Shown here one piece after another: positions 18,931 to 27,562 of a stretch of DNA of 64,000 nucleotides. The number at the start of each line of letters is the position of its first letter. Positions within the stretch are counted from its first letter, which is position 1. Origin of the DNA: an uncultured bacterium (GTDB lineage Bacteria; Pseudomonadota; Alphaproteobacteria; Sphingomonadales; Sphingomonadaceae); assembly GCA_903884945.1 (NCBI GenBank), contig CAISGR010000318.1, positions 1-64,000 of the forward strand, read 5' to 3'. The position numbers and the translations under genes are program-made. The notes below the pieces were generated by a model. That model was not told where the DNA came from. It made no database searches and saw only the letters and a program-made list of their open reading frames with translations.

Positions 18931-19473
18931 TCAGGCCGTGCCGACCAGCACCGCGGTCGAGCAGTGATATTCCATACTGCTGGTGCCGAAACACCAGATC
19001 ACGTCATTGTTGAGCTGCGGCACGTAAAGTTGCGTCTCCCTGTCGGTATTGTTGCAATCGCACTTGGCGCAATAAGCCTTTCCGCAGCAATCGCGGTACG
19101 CGATGAGATAGGCCTTGCCGTCGTCCGGGTTGATGCAGGTGCCAACCCAGGAAACGGGCGAGGGCTCCGCGCCCGCCGGGCAGGTGTGCACACCGCCACC
19201 GCAGCAGGTGCACAGCGATCCGTCGATCGCGCAGTAGCGCCAGTAATTGCACTTGGCATCGTCCGTCGTCTGCGCGGCACGGGCGAAAGCGGTCTTTGCT
19301 TCGGGCGAACGATCGGGCTTGGCCGCCTCGGCGCGGCTTACCGGCAGAAGCGGGAATACAGGTGCTGCGACCAGCGCCAGCCCCAGCCTGGCGAGGACAC
19401 TGCGGCGGGATGTGCTCCCGGCAAAGCGGCGGAGCATCGTCTCCCCGATGGCGTCAGCATCGAACTTCTTCAT
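18931..19473 (-). CDS. aauA: Amine dehydrogenase small (light) chain, TTQ-containing (AauA/MauA family)
   Basis: Tat-like SRRSVL leader; Cys-rich CNYWRYCAIDGSLCTCCGG..SPVSWVGTC..YRDCCGK..NDVIWCFG..YHC; both TTQ tryptophans present. Confidence 0.95.
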   Translation of the reverse strand: MKKFDADAIGETMLRRFAGSTSRRSVLARLGLALVAAPVFPLLPVSRAEAAKPDRSPEAKTAFARAAQTTDDAKCNYWRYCAIDGSLCTCCGGGVHTCPAGAEPSPVSWVGTCINPDDGKAYLIAYRDCCGKAYCAKCDCNNTDRETQLYVPQLNNDVIWCFGTSSMEYHCSTAVLVGTA

Positions 19474-19525
19474 GAACGTGTCCCCTGTGATGCGGTGAGG
19501 CGCGCGCCGCCTGGTTCGAGGCCGG

Positions 19526-20128
19526 TCAGGCCACCTTGGCGGTAAGGTCGCGAATATAGTCCTGCACGGATCGGACCCCCATTTCGTGCGCGACGACCAG
19601 GCTTTCGAGATGCTCGCGGCTGTTCACCAGCCCCTTGGAGAGGATGACCCCATTCTCGTCGAGCAGCACGGCATAGGGCAGCTTGCCCACGGCGAACGCC
19701 TGGCCGACATCCGGTCCATTGATGAACTGATAGCCGCCAAGGCCATGACGCGCGATCATGTCGCGCTGCACCTGGGGTTCATCGTCGCCAACGAAGATCA
19801 GCATTACGCGTTCGTCATGGGCGAAGGACCTGGCCATCGGGATCAAGGCCTTGCAAAGCGGGCAGGTCGCCGAAACGAACATCAGCAACCTGAGCGGCAC
19901 GCCGGGCAGCGCGCCGCCGATCATTGCCTTCGTGCCATCAAGCGAGACGGCGGGGATGGCTGGAGCCCCGCTGCCGACCGAAGGTCCGCCAGCGGTGGTC
20001 AGTGCCCCGGCAGGCGCGACGCGCATGTGGAGAACGCCCACCTGCCGGGCCAGGGCGAGCAGCGCGACCCCGAGCGAAAGGATGATGATCCAGGAGATAA
20101 TCTGCGAAGCGAGAAGAATCGTGAGCAT
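19526..20128 (-). CDS. mauD: MauD/AauD-type thioredoxin-like amine dehydrogenase accessory protein
   Basis: N-terminal TM anchor, CPLC redox motif (SATCPLCKALIP); between light chain and mauE. Confidence 0.9.
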   Translation of the reverse strand: MLTILLASQIISWIIILSLGVALLALARQVGVLHMRVAPAGALTTAGGPSVGSGAPAIPAVSLDGTKAMIGGALPGVPLRLLMFVSATCPLCKALIPMARSFAHDERVMLIFVGDDEPQVQRDMIARHGLGGYQFINGPDVGQAFAVGKLPYAVLLDENGVILSKGLVNSREHLESLVVAHEMGVRSVQDYIRDLTAKVA

Positions 20129-20134
20129 CGGACC

Positions 20135-20695
20135 TTAACTCTGCTTGGCCGTGAGCGGAGACGCAGCAAGCGCCCCGATGGCGTTGAACAGGAGGATGAT
20201 CAGGAAGAGGCCCGCGCCGCCGGCGATGGCGGTGGCACGTTCGAGCCCGTTCGGCGCGGTGGCAGGCAACAGGGCGGGCAGGGCGATCGCCGACAAGACC
20301 AGATTGCGCCACACCAGCGGCCAGCTCAGCATTTGCCGGAGGTGCGATTGGCCGCACCCGCAGTCGATATGGCCGCGTCCGCGCCGGAGATTGAACACCA
20401 TCGCGGCTGCAAAGGCCCACAGCAACAGGATTGCCGGCAGCGCCGCGAAGCGCTGGCCTCCTGCGAGGAGCGCAACCCCGAGCGCGAGTTCCAAGGCCGG
20501 GAGCGCGCGTGCTACGGGCGCTACCAGCGGTTCGGGCAAGAGCCGGTAATTGGCGACGATGCCGGGCATCAGCCTGAGATGCCGCCATTTCGATGCGCCG
20601 GCCTGGACGAATACCAGCCCGACGCAGATCGCACCGGCGAGGCCGGCCACGTGCAGCGCCGACGAGGTGATGCCCGCGCCCGGCCCGGAGATCAT
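20135..20695 (-). CDS. mauE: MauE-type membrane protein (DoxX-like)
   Basis: 186-aa four-TM protein (VQAGASKWRHL..CGCGQSHL); between mauB and mauD. Confidence 0.88.
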   Translation of the reverse strand: MISGPGAGITSSALHVAGLAGAICVGLVFVQAGASKWRHLRLMPGIVANYRLLPEPLVAPVARALPALELALGVALLAGGQRFAALPAILLLWAFAAAMVFNLRRGRGHIDCGCGQSHLRQMLSWPLVWRNLVLSAIALPALLPATAPNGLERATAIAGGAGLFLIILLFNAIGALAASPLTAKQS

Positions 20696-21864
20696 GACGG
20701 GTCAGCAGCCACGATGACGCCGCCGCCGGCCTTCTCGAGCTTGAACTTCTCCGCCCACGTCGTCGCATCGAGGATGCGGACGGTACCGCTTTCTCCCGCC
20801 ACGATCACCTTGGGCGCGGCTTCCTGCGTCACCTCGATGGTCGAGGCCGGTTCATCGAGAGCGACCCGCTTGACGATTTTCCTGGTGGTCAGGTCGAGGT
20901 CCCAGACTTCGCTGCCCGCGGCCTTGTGCGACCAATATTCGCCCATGTGCATCAGCACATAGAGATGATTGGACGCCCGATGGAGGGCCAGCGGTTGTCC
21001 GCCGCCCGGATACCAGTTGAGCTCGAGCGGCTTGGTCTCGCCCGGCCGAATGCCGACCAGCGCCTGGATCGAGAAGGGGGCGGAAACCGTCGGCGAAGCA
21101 CCCATCTTGGCGGTGTAGACGAGGCCGGTATAGGTCACGAAGACCGCTTCGTGCTTCACCTTGTCATAGGCGAAATTGTCGAAGATCGGATCCTCGGTCG
21201 CCGAGAAGAAGGGCGCGGAGCGGGTTATCGCCGGCTTCGGGCCGCCGGTCGACACAGTCGCCAACGATCCGTCCGAGCAGAGCGCCGAAAAACCGATGCC
21301 GGGATTGGGAATCAGGCTGGCGCACCCGGGGAGTTCGATGGTGCGGACGAACTTGCGCTTCACCAGATCGATCATGTTGACCGACGACGCCGGGCTCAGA
21401 TTGTAGACAAAGGCGGTCTTGCCGTCGTCGCTGAGCACGAAGTTCTGCTTGCGGCCACCGATGAGAATGCGGCCGGGCATGGGGATCTCGGTCTGCAGCT
21501 TCAGGCCGGCTGAATCGTAGACAGTGACCATATCCTGCCGAACGCCGCGCCAGCCCTTGGTCCAGAGCGTCTCGGACACATAATAGAACCTGCCTGCGGG
21601 ATCGACTGCCATGTCCGAGAGGAGCGAGGTCTCCACCATGCCGACCATCTTGCCGTCGGCCGTATCGTAGATCGCAGTACCGGGCATGACGAAACCGCGG
21701 GTGACATAGATCCAGCTAGGCTTGGGCGGTGTGAGCGTACGGACGTCGGATTGTTCGGGCTCGTTACCGGCGACGGATTCGGCTCTGCCCAGCGTTGCTG
21801 CCGACAGCAGCGCGAACGCGAACGCGGACGTGGCGGAAAGCTTTCCGATGGCGGCGAACTTCAT
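20692..21864 (-). CDS. aauB: Amine dehydrogenase large (heavy) chain, beta-propeller
   Basis: PPKPSWIYVTRGFVMPGTAIYDTADGKMVGMV..; secreted; overlaps mauE by 4 nt. Confidence 0.93.
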   Translation of the reverse strand: MKFAAIGKLSATSAFAFALLSAATLGRAESVAGNEPEQSDVRTLTPPKPSWIYVTRGFVMPGTAIYDTADGKMVGMVETSLLSDMAVDPAGRFYYVSETLWTKGWRGVRQDMVTVYDSAGLKLQTEIPMPGRILIGGRKQNFVLSDDGKTAFVYNLSPASSVNMIDLVKRKFVRTIELPGCASLIPNPGIGFSALCSDGSLATVSTGGPKPAITRSAPFFSATEDPIFDNFAYDKVKHEAVFVTYTGLVYTAKMGASPTVSAPFSIQALVGIRPGETKPLELNWYPGGGQPLALHRASNHLYVLMHMGEYWSHKAAGSEVWDLDLTTRKIVKRVALDEPASTIEVTQEAAPKVIVAGESGTVRILDATTWAEKFKLEKAGGGVIVAADPS

Positions 21865-21971
21865 CTTGCCTGGCCCCTTTGCCTGCGATGGACGATCGGA
21901 TGCCTTGCGGCAGGTTCCCCCTCCGACGACCATCAGTCACTGCGACCAACAAATTGGACGGACGTCAAGTT

Positions 21972-23177
21972 TTAGTCAAGCGCTATACGCACCGCGGGGC
22001 TGGCATTGCCATCGAGATGGGGAACGGCTTCGCCCAGACCGGGGGACGCACCGGCCAGAATGGCCAGTATGACCGCTCCCAGGCCCGCCGACAGCGCCAA
22101 GATCACACCGGCAAGCAGCCCGGCAGAGCCGAGCAGGGCCATCATTCCCGTGCCCAGAAGGGGGCCCGCGATCAGGCCGAGGCTGTGCGTGCACGCGACG
22201 AAGGTGCGAAAGCGCGAATCGGCGCTGGTGGCGACGGCTCTGCCCGAACAGCGGATGATGATCGCGGTGGAGCCGATGTTCAGAAGAATGATCGAGACGA
22301 CGAAGGCCATATCGTCTCCCGGCGCGATCAGCACGATTGGCGACGCGAGCGCCAGGCCGGCCAGTATTGCGGTGACCGGCAGCGGCAGCAACGACTTCTC
22401 GCGCATCACCGCGAACGCCGTCAGTGCGCCCGCGATCGAGCCGACCGCCACGGCATGGCCGATCGTGCGGTCCTCGATCCCCGCCGACGTCGCGAGACCC
22501 GCCGAAAAACTCCAGACCAGCATGGTGGAGCAGATGAACCAGAAAGTCGCGGCCGCGAGCGCCCAGCCGGCAACCGGCACGGTTGTGCTGGAACCGTCCC
22601 GGATGCTGGTTGGGCCGTGCGCGCCCTCCGTGCACCTGGACATAAGCGCCAGCGCACCGAGCGCAGCGGCAGGCACGAGCGCCAGGGTCCCGAGCGCGGT
22701 TTCCGCGCCGAGGGCCAGTTCCAGTTCGGGCAGGACGAGCGACACCAGCGTCGACAGCAGGAGCTGGATCAGGAACACCGCGCCAAACGCCTTGTTGGGC
22801 CGGCGCGCCGCATAGCTGGCCATGGTATAGGCATAGACCATGCCCATCATGAAGCCGTAGCAGCAGCGGATCGGCAGGATCGCGACGATATCGTCAACGA
22901 GCGGGGTAGCCAGACTGCATCCCAGGGCGCCGGCCGCCGCGGCGACAACCGCCCGGTGCGGAAGCAGTGCACCGAGCCGCCAAACCGCGAGTGAGCCCAG
23001 CGCCGCGCCCGCCTGCGTTCCACCTACGATGATCCCGTGCGCGGCAGACGGCACGTCCCCCGCCTGAGACAGCAAGGTAAGAAAGACGGGATCGATGCCC
23101 GGCTGAAGGCATCCTAAAGCGGCGGCGAGTGGTGCCGCAGCGCTTGCATAGTTTCGTTGTGATTCGACCCGTCCCAT
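21972..23177 (-). CDS. MFS-type transporter
   Basis: ~400-aa hydrophobic protein with 12-TM-like pattern (GIIVGGTQAGAALGSLAVWRLGALLPHR). Confidence 0.75.
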   Translation of the reverse strand: MGRVESQRNYASAAAPLAAALGCLQPGIDPVFLTLLSQAGDVPSAAHGIIVGGTQAGAALGSLAVWRLGALLPHRAVVAAAAGALGCSLATPLVDDIVAILPIRCCYGFMMGMVYAYTMASYAARRPNKAFGAVFLIQLLLSTLVSLVLPELELALGAETALGTLALVPAAALGALALMSRCTEGAHGPTSIRDGSSTTVPVAGWALAAATFWFICSTMLVWSFSAGLATSAGIEDRTIGHAVAVGSIAGALTAFAVMREKSLLPLPVTAILAGLALASPIVLIAPGDDMAFVVSIILLNIGSTAIIIRCSGRAVATSADSRFRTFVACTHSLGLIAGPLLGTGMMALLGSAGLLAGVILALSAGLGAVILAILAGASPGLGEAVPHLDGNASPAVRIALD

Positions 23178-23270
23178 GGCGCACCCCCCGGGCGTTGCGC
23201 CCAGCACGCAACGCAGCCGATCAGTGCAGTCCCCCCGGACGGTGCGACCGCCCCCCGGTCGATCGCTTCC

Positions 23271-23927
23271 CTATCGCAGGCCGGCAATCTGAGCCGGCGT
23301 GATCGTCTTGGCAAGGTCCAACAGCGCGTGCGCCGCGATGTTGATGAAAGCGGGCATTTCGGCTGCCCATGGCTTCCGATAGCCGAGGAAAGGGGTCGCG
23401 CCTTCCATTGAAGCGCTGATGTAGAGCGCCACAGTGTGGACATCGTCCGGCGTGAGCGACGGATTCAGCACGGCGACATATTCGCCGATATAATCATGCA
23501 CCTTTTGGTAAAAGGCGCGGACGCGATCCGCGACGAAGTCGTTCTGGTTGGCCAGCGCCCAAAGCTCGGTAAAGAGTCGCGTGGTGCGCTTGCCGGCAAT
23601 ATCCTCCAGGCAGATGACGATCAGCTGCCTCAGGCGCTCCTCGGGGCTGAGACTCGGCTGGCGGACCCGGTTTTCGAGGACCTTGTCATAGCTTTCCAGC
23701 AACTCGTCGAGCAGGATCTGGATCAGCATTTCCTTGCGTGGGAAGTGATAGCTGACATTCCCCACCTTCATCCCGCACTCGGCGGCGATGCGGCGGATGG
23801 TGAACGCGCTCGCGCCTTCGTCGATCAAGACGGTGTGAGCAGCCTTCAGGATCGCATCGACCGTCTCTGTCCCGCGGATGTACGTTCCTGGGCGGGTGGC
23901 CGCCATCGTATCAGCATCGCCTCTCAT
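23271..23927 (-). CDS. TetR-family transcriptional regulator
   Basis: N-terminal HTH ILKAAHTVLIDEGASAFTIRRIAAECGMKVGNVSYHFPRKEMLIQ. Confidence 0.93.
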   Translation of the reverse strand: MRGDADTMAATRPGTYIRGTETVDAILKAAHTVLIDEGASAFTIRRIAAECGMKVGNVSYHFPRKEMLIQILLDELLESYDKVLENRVRQPSLSPEERLRQLIVICLEDIAGKRTTRLFTELWALANQNDFVADRVRAFYQKVHDYIGEYVAVLNPSLTPDDVHTVALYISASMEGATPFLGYRKPWAAEMPAFINIAAHALLDLAKTITPAQIAGLR

Positions 23928-24159
23928 GGCCGTGCGCCTAACATTCCTCGTTAACCCTAGCCAGCCCCTCAACGGGTGGAGGACACGCCGGTTGCCTTCG
24001 CGATGCCGCTCAAATCGGGCTTGACGAATACTTGAAGGCTGTCCAATATTATAGTGAATATATTAAAACACTAATATCAAACAAGAAGTGGGCGCGGCCA
24101 CCTCCGGTGGTGTCGTTGTCGTGGCGGTTCGGTCGGCAAGGAAGGGGTGAGCGCACACC

Positions 24160-24630
24160 ATGAAAATCGCATCGGTCATGACGCAATTCCTCGCGATCGC
24201 ATGCCTTGCGGTCTCTCCGTCGGCGCGGGCGTCCGGTTCGCAGACCTTCGGCGCGCAATGTTCGATGTGCCATCAGCCCAGCGGTGCCGGCTTGCCTGGC
24301 TCCTTCCCGCGACTGGCGGGGCGCACGCCGGTGATGGCGGGTTCGCCCGAGGGGCGCCGCTACCTTGCGATGGTCCTGCTGTATGGGCTCTACGGCCCGA
24401 TCAGCGTCGACGGAAAGCAGATCAGCGGGTTGATGCCGACGATGGGATCGCTCTCCGATCAGGCCATTGCCGAAGTGCTCAATCATACGCTGACGCTGGC
24501 GAGGCCGGCACACAAGGTCGCGCCTTTTACTGCCGCGGAGATCGCGGCCGTTCGCGCGGAACCCCGCAAGGGTGGCAGTGACGTCGCGGCGGAGCGCGCA
24601 CGACTGGCGGGGCGCGGGCTCATCCCTTAA
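24160..24630 (+). CDS. c-type cytochrome, likely electron acceptor of the IorAB-like enzyme
   Basis: Signal peptide, [22 protein letters not shown]; upstream of iorA-like gene. Confidence 0.85.
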   Translation: MKIASVMTQFLAIACLAVSPSARASGSQTFGAQCSMCHQPSGAGLPGSFPRLAGRTPVMAGSPEGRRYLAMVLLYGLYGPISVDGKQISGLMPTMGSLSDQAIAEVLNHTLTLARPAHKVAPFTAAEIAAVRAEPRKGGSDVAAERARLAGRGLIP

Positions 24631-24679
24631 GACCAACGCGGCGGACAGGTTCGAACTATACAGGCAGGGAAGAGGCAGG

Positions 24680-25156
24680 ATGGCGATCTCGCTGACGATC
24701 AACCGCAGGAAGCGCGTGGTCGATGTAGAACCGGACAAGCCGTTGCTCTGGGTGTTGCGCGAGGATCTCGATCTTCCCGGTACCAAGTTCGGTTGCGGCG
24801 CGGGCCTGTGCGGCGCCTGCACGGTGATCCTGGACGGCGATGCGGTGCGGTCCTGCCAGACGCCGGTCGGCGATGCGGTGGGCAAGCAGGTCATCACGAT
24901 CGAGCACGTCGCCACCCTTCCCGTCGGGAAGAAGGTGGTCGATGCCTGGGTCGATCTCGACGTGCCGCAATGCGGCTATTGCCAGGCGGGCCAGATCATG
25001 TCCGCCACCGCGTTGCTGACGCACACGCCCAAGCCAGCGCCTGACGACATCGCCGCAGGAATGAGCGGCAATATCTGCCGATGTGCAACCTATCTGCGAA
25101 TCCAGAAGGCGATCCGCAAGGCCGCCGGCCTCGACAGCGTGGAGGAGGCGGCATGA
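24680..25156 (+). CDS. [2Fe-2S] subunit of molybdenum hydroxylase (isoquinoline 1-oxidoreductase alpha type)
   Basis: [11 protein letters not shown] and [22 protein letters not shown] clusters. Confidence 0.93.
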   Translation: MAISLTINRRKRVVDVEPDKPLLWVLREDLDLPGTKFGCGAGLCGACTVILDGDAVRSCQTPVGDAVGKQVITIEHVATLPVGKKVVDAWVDLDVPQCGYCQAGQIMSATALLTHTPKPAPDDIAAGMSGNICRCATYLRIQKAIRKAAGLDSVEEAA

Positions 25157-27345
25157 GCGACACAGGTGCGATAACCCGCCGCTCGTTCCTCGCGGTATCG
25201 CTCGCCGGCGGCACGGTGCTGACCTTCAAGGCCGATCTCGTCCTTGCGCAGACCGGCGCCGGGGCCGCCGCGCCAGTCATGCTCAATGCCTTCATCCGTA
25301 TCGGCGCTGACAACCAGGTGACGATCGGTGCCAAGAATCCGGAGATCGGCCAGGGGGTGAAGGTCATGCTGCCCATGCTGATCGCCGAGGAACTCGACGT
25401 CGCATGGAGCCAGGTCCAGATTCAGCAGACCGATGCCAATGACAAGCTCTATGGCGTGCAGGTCGCGGGAGGCAGCACCGCCACCCCGACGAACTGGCTG
25501 CCCATGCGGCAGGCCGGTGCGGCGGCGCGCCAGATGCTGCTGACCGCAGCGGCCAGGCTCTGGGGCGTCGATGTCGCGACCCTGACCACTGCTGCCGGCA
25601 CGGTCTTTCACAAGGCAAGCGGGCGCAGCCTGCCCTACGCCGCCCTGGCGAAGGAGGCCGCAACTGTCCCGGCGCCCGATCTGGCCAAGGTGCCGCTGAA
25701 GTCGCCCGACGCATTTACCATCATCGGGAAGTCCGTACGCGGCGTCGACACGCCGCGCATCGTGAAGGGCGAGCCGCTCTACGGCATCGATACCAGACTC
25801 CCCGGCATGCTCCACGCGGCGCTGCTCAAATGCCCGATCGCCGGCGGCGCGCTAGCCAGCTTCGATGATACTGCGGCGCGAAAGACGCCAGGCGTGATCG
25901 CTGTCGTGCCTGTGAACAGTGGCCTTGTGCCGCAGGGCAGGAACGACGCGCTCGCGATCGTCGCGACGAGTTGGTGGACGGCGCAGAAGGCGCGCGAGAC
26001 GCTGGTGGCCAAATGGGACGCCATCACGCAGGCCGGCTTCTCGACCGAAGGTTATGCGAAACAAGCTGCCGCACTGCTCGGCGGGGTGCCGCAAGCCGAT
26101 CTGCACAAGGAAGGCGATGTCGACAAGGCCCTGGCGGGTGCGGCCAAGACCGTCACGGCCGACTATTCCTACCCGTTCCTCGCCCATGCGACGCTCGAGC
26201 CGCAGAACTGCACGGCGCTCTGGACTGCCGACGGCAAGCTGGAAATCTGGGCTCCGACCCAGAATCCCGGTTCGGGCCGCAAGGAAGTTGCCGCAATGCT
26301 CGGCATTGCCCCCGACGCGATGACAATCCATCTGACGCGCATCGGTGGCGGTTTCGGCCGGCGGCTGATGAACGACTATATGGTGCTCGCCGCGCAAGTG
26401 GCGAAGGGGGTGCCGGGCCGGCCGGTCAAGCTGCTGTTCGATCGCACCGACGATCTGCGCAACGACTATTACCGGCCGGCCGGCTGGCACCGTTTCACCG
26501 CAGGGCTCGATGCCAGCGGCGCGATCGTCGCCTTCAAGGATCACTTCGTGACGTTCGGCGCGGACGGCAAGCCGATCCGCGCCGCCGAGATGAGCGCCTA
26601 TGAATTCCCCGGACCGGTCGTACCCGATATGCAGTATGGCATGTCGTTCCTTGCGACCAATCTGGCCACCGGCTGGTTGCGGGCGCCGACGTCGAACGCG
26701 ATGGCCTTCGTGTTCCAGGGGTTCCTCGACGAGGTCGCGGAAGCCGCGGGCCTGGACTTGCCCGAACTAATGCGGCGCACCCTCGGCGCGCCACGCGAGC
26801 TGCCGGCGGAAAAGGGGCGCCCGGCATTCCACACCGGACGGGCTCGCGGCGTGATCGATGCGGTGTGCAAGGTCGCGGGCTGGACCGGGAAGCCGTCGAC
26901 CACCCCAGGCAAGGGGCGCGGCTTTGGCTTCTATTTCAGCCATCGCGGCTATTTCGCCGAAGTGGTCGACATCACCATACGCGACGGCGCGACCGTCATC
27001 GTCGACAAGATCTGGGTTGCAGGCGATATCGGCAGCCAGGTGATAAACCCGATCAATGCCGAGCATCAGGTGCAAGGTGCGGCGATCGACGGCATTGCCC
27101 AGGCGCTCGTGTGGCAGCCGATCGTGCAGGAGGGGGGGGCGGTCACCCAGGAGAATTTCCACGATTTTCCACTGCTGCGGATCGATGCGGTGCCGCGCGA
27201 CGTGGCGATCACCTGGGTGAAGACCGACTACCCGCCGACGGGTCTTGGCGAGCCAGCCCTGCCACCCGTGATTCCCGCAATCGGCAATGCCGTTCGTGCC
27301 GTGACCGGCAAGCGCCTGCGGAGCCTGCCTTTCCAGCTCGGCTGA
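25153..27345 (+). CDS. Molybdopterin-binding large subunit of aldehyde/isoquinoline oxidoreductase (IorB-like)
   Basis: Tat leader [46 protein letters not shown] active-site region; ATGA overlap. Confidence 0.93.
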   Translation: MSDTGAITRRSFLAVSLAGGTVLTFKADLVLAQTGAGAAAPVMLNAFIRIGADNQVTIGAKNPEIGQGVKVMLPMLIAEELDVAWSQVQIQQTDANDKLYGVQVAGGSTATPTNWLPMRQAGAAARQMLLTAAARLWGVDVATLTTAAGTVFHKASGRSLPYAALAKEAATVPAPDLAKVPLKSPDAFTIIGKSVRGVDTPRIVKGEPLYGIDTRLPGMLHAALLKCPIAGGALASFDDTAARKTPGVIAVVPVNSGLVPQGRNDALAIVATSWWTAQKARETLVAKWDAITQAGFSTEGYAKQAAALLGGVPQADLHKEGDVDKALAGAAKTVTADYSYPFLAHATLEPQNCTALWTADGKLEIWAPTQNPGSGRKEVAAMLGIAPDAMTIHLTRIGGGFGRRLMNDYMVLAAQVAKGVPGRPVKLLFDRTDDLRNDYYRPAGWHRFTAGLDASGAIVAFKDHFVTFGADGKPIRAAEMSAYEFPGPVVPDMQYGMSFLATNLATGWLRAPTSNAMAFVFQGFLDEVAEAAGLDLPELMRRTLGAPRELPAEKGRPAFHTGRARGVIDAVCKVAGWTGKPSTTPGKGRGFGFYFSHRGYFAEVVDITIRDGATVIVDKIWVAGDIGSQVINPINAEHQVQGAAIDGIAQALVWQPIVQEGGAVTQENFHDFPLLRIDAVPRDVAITWVKTDYPPTGLGEPALPPVIPAIGNAVRAVTGKRLRSLPFQLG

Positions 27346-27397
27346 TCGGGATTTTGGTGGATTTGCTCTGTGTAAACCGGTGCGTGTTGGCAATAAA

Positions 27398-27414
27398 ATT
27401 CAGTATATTCAGTA
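27398..27414 (+). repeat. Tandem 8-mer direct repeat in qhpA promoter region
   Basis: ATTCAGTA-t-ATTCAGTA (9-bp period) upstream of the qhp operon. Confidence 0.5.
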
Positions 27415-27515
27415 AGATACTATGATTCTGGGGGCGACGGGAAAATCTCTTGTCGCAATGCAGCAAAGTCTATTGACCAATCCTTGACGGTTGTCCAAAC
27501 TTCCCTTCATGGACA

Positions 27516-27532
27516 GCGTTCGAATCGAACGC
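27516..27532. repeat. Perfect inverted repeat upstream of the likely qhpA ATG
   Basis: GCGTTCGA-A-TCGAACGC. Confidence 0.55.
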
Positions 27533-27562
27533 GGTCCGGTCCAAAAGGGGGTTTTGGCGCGC

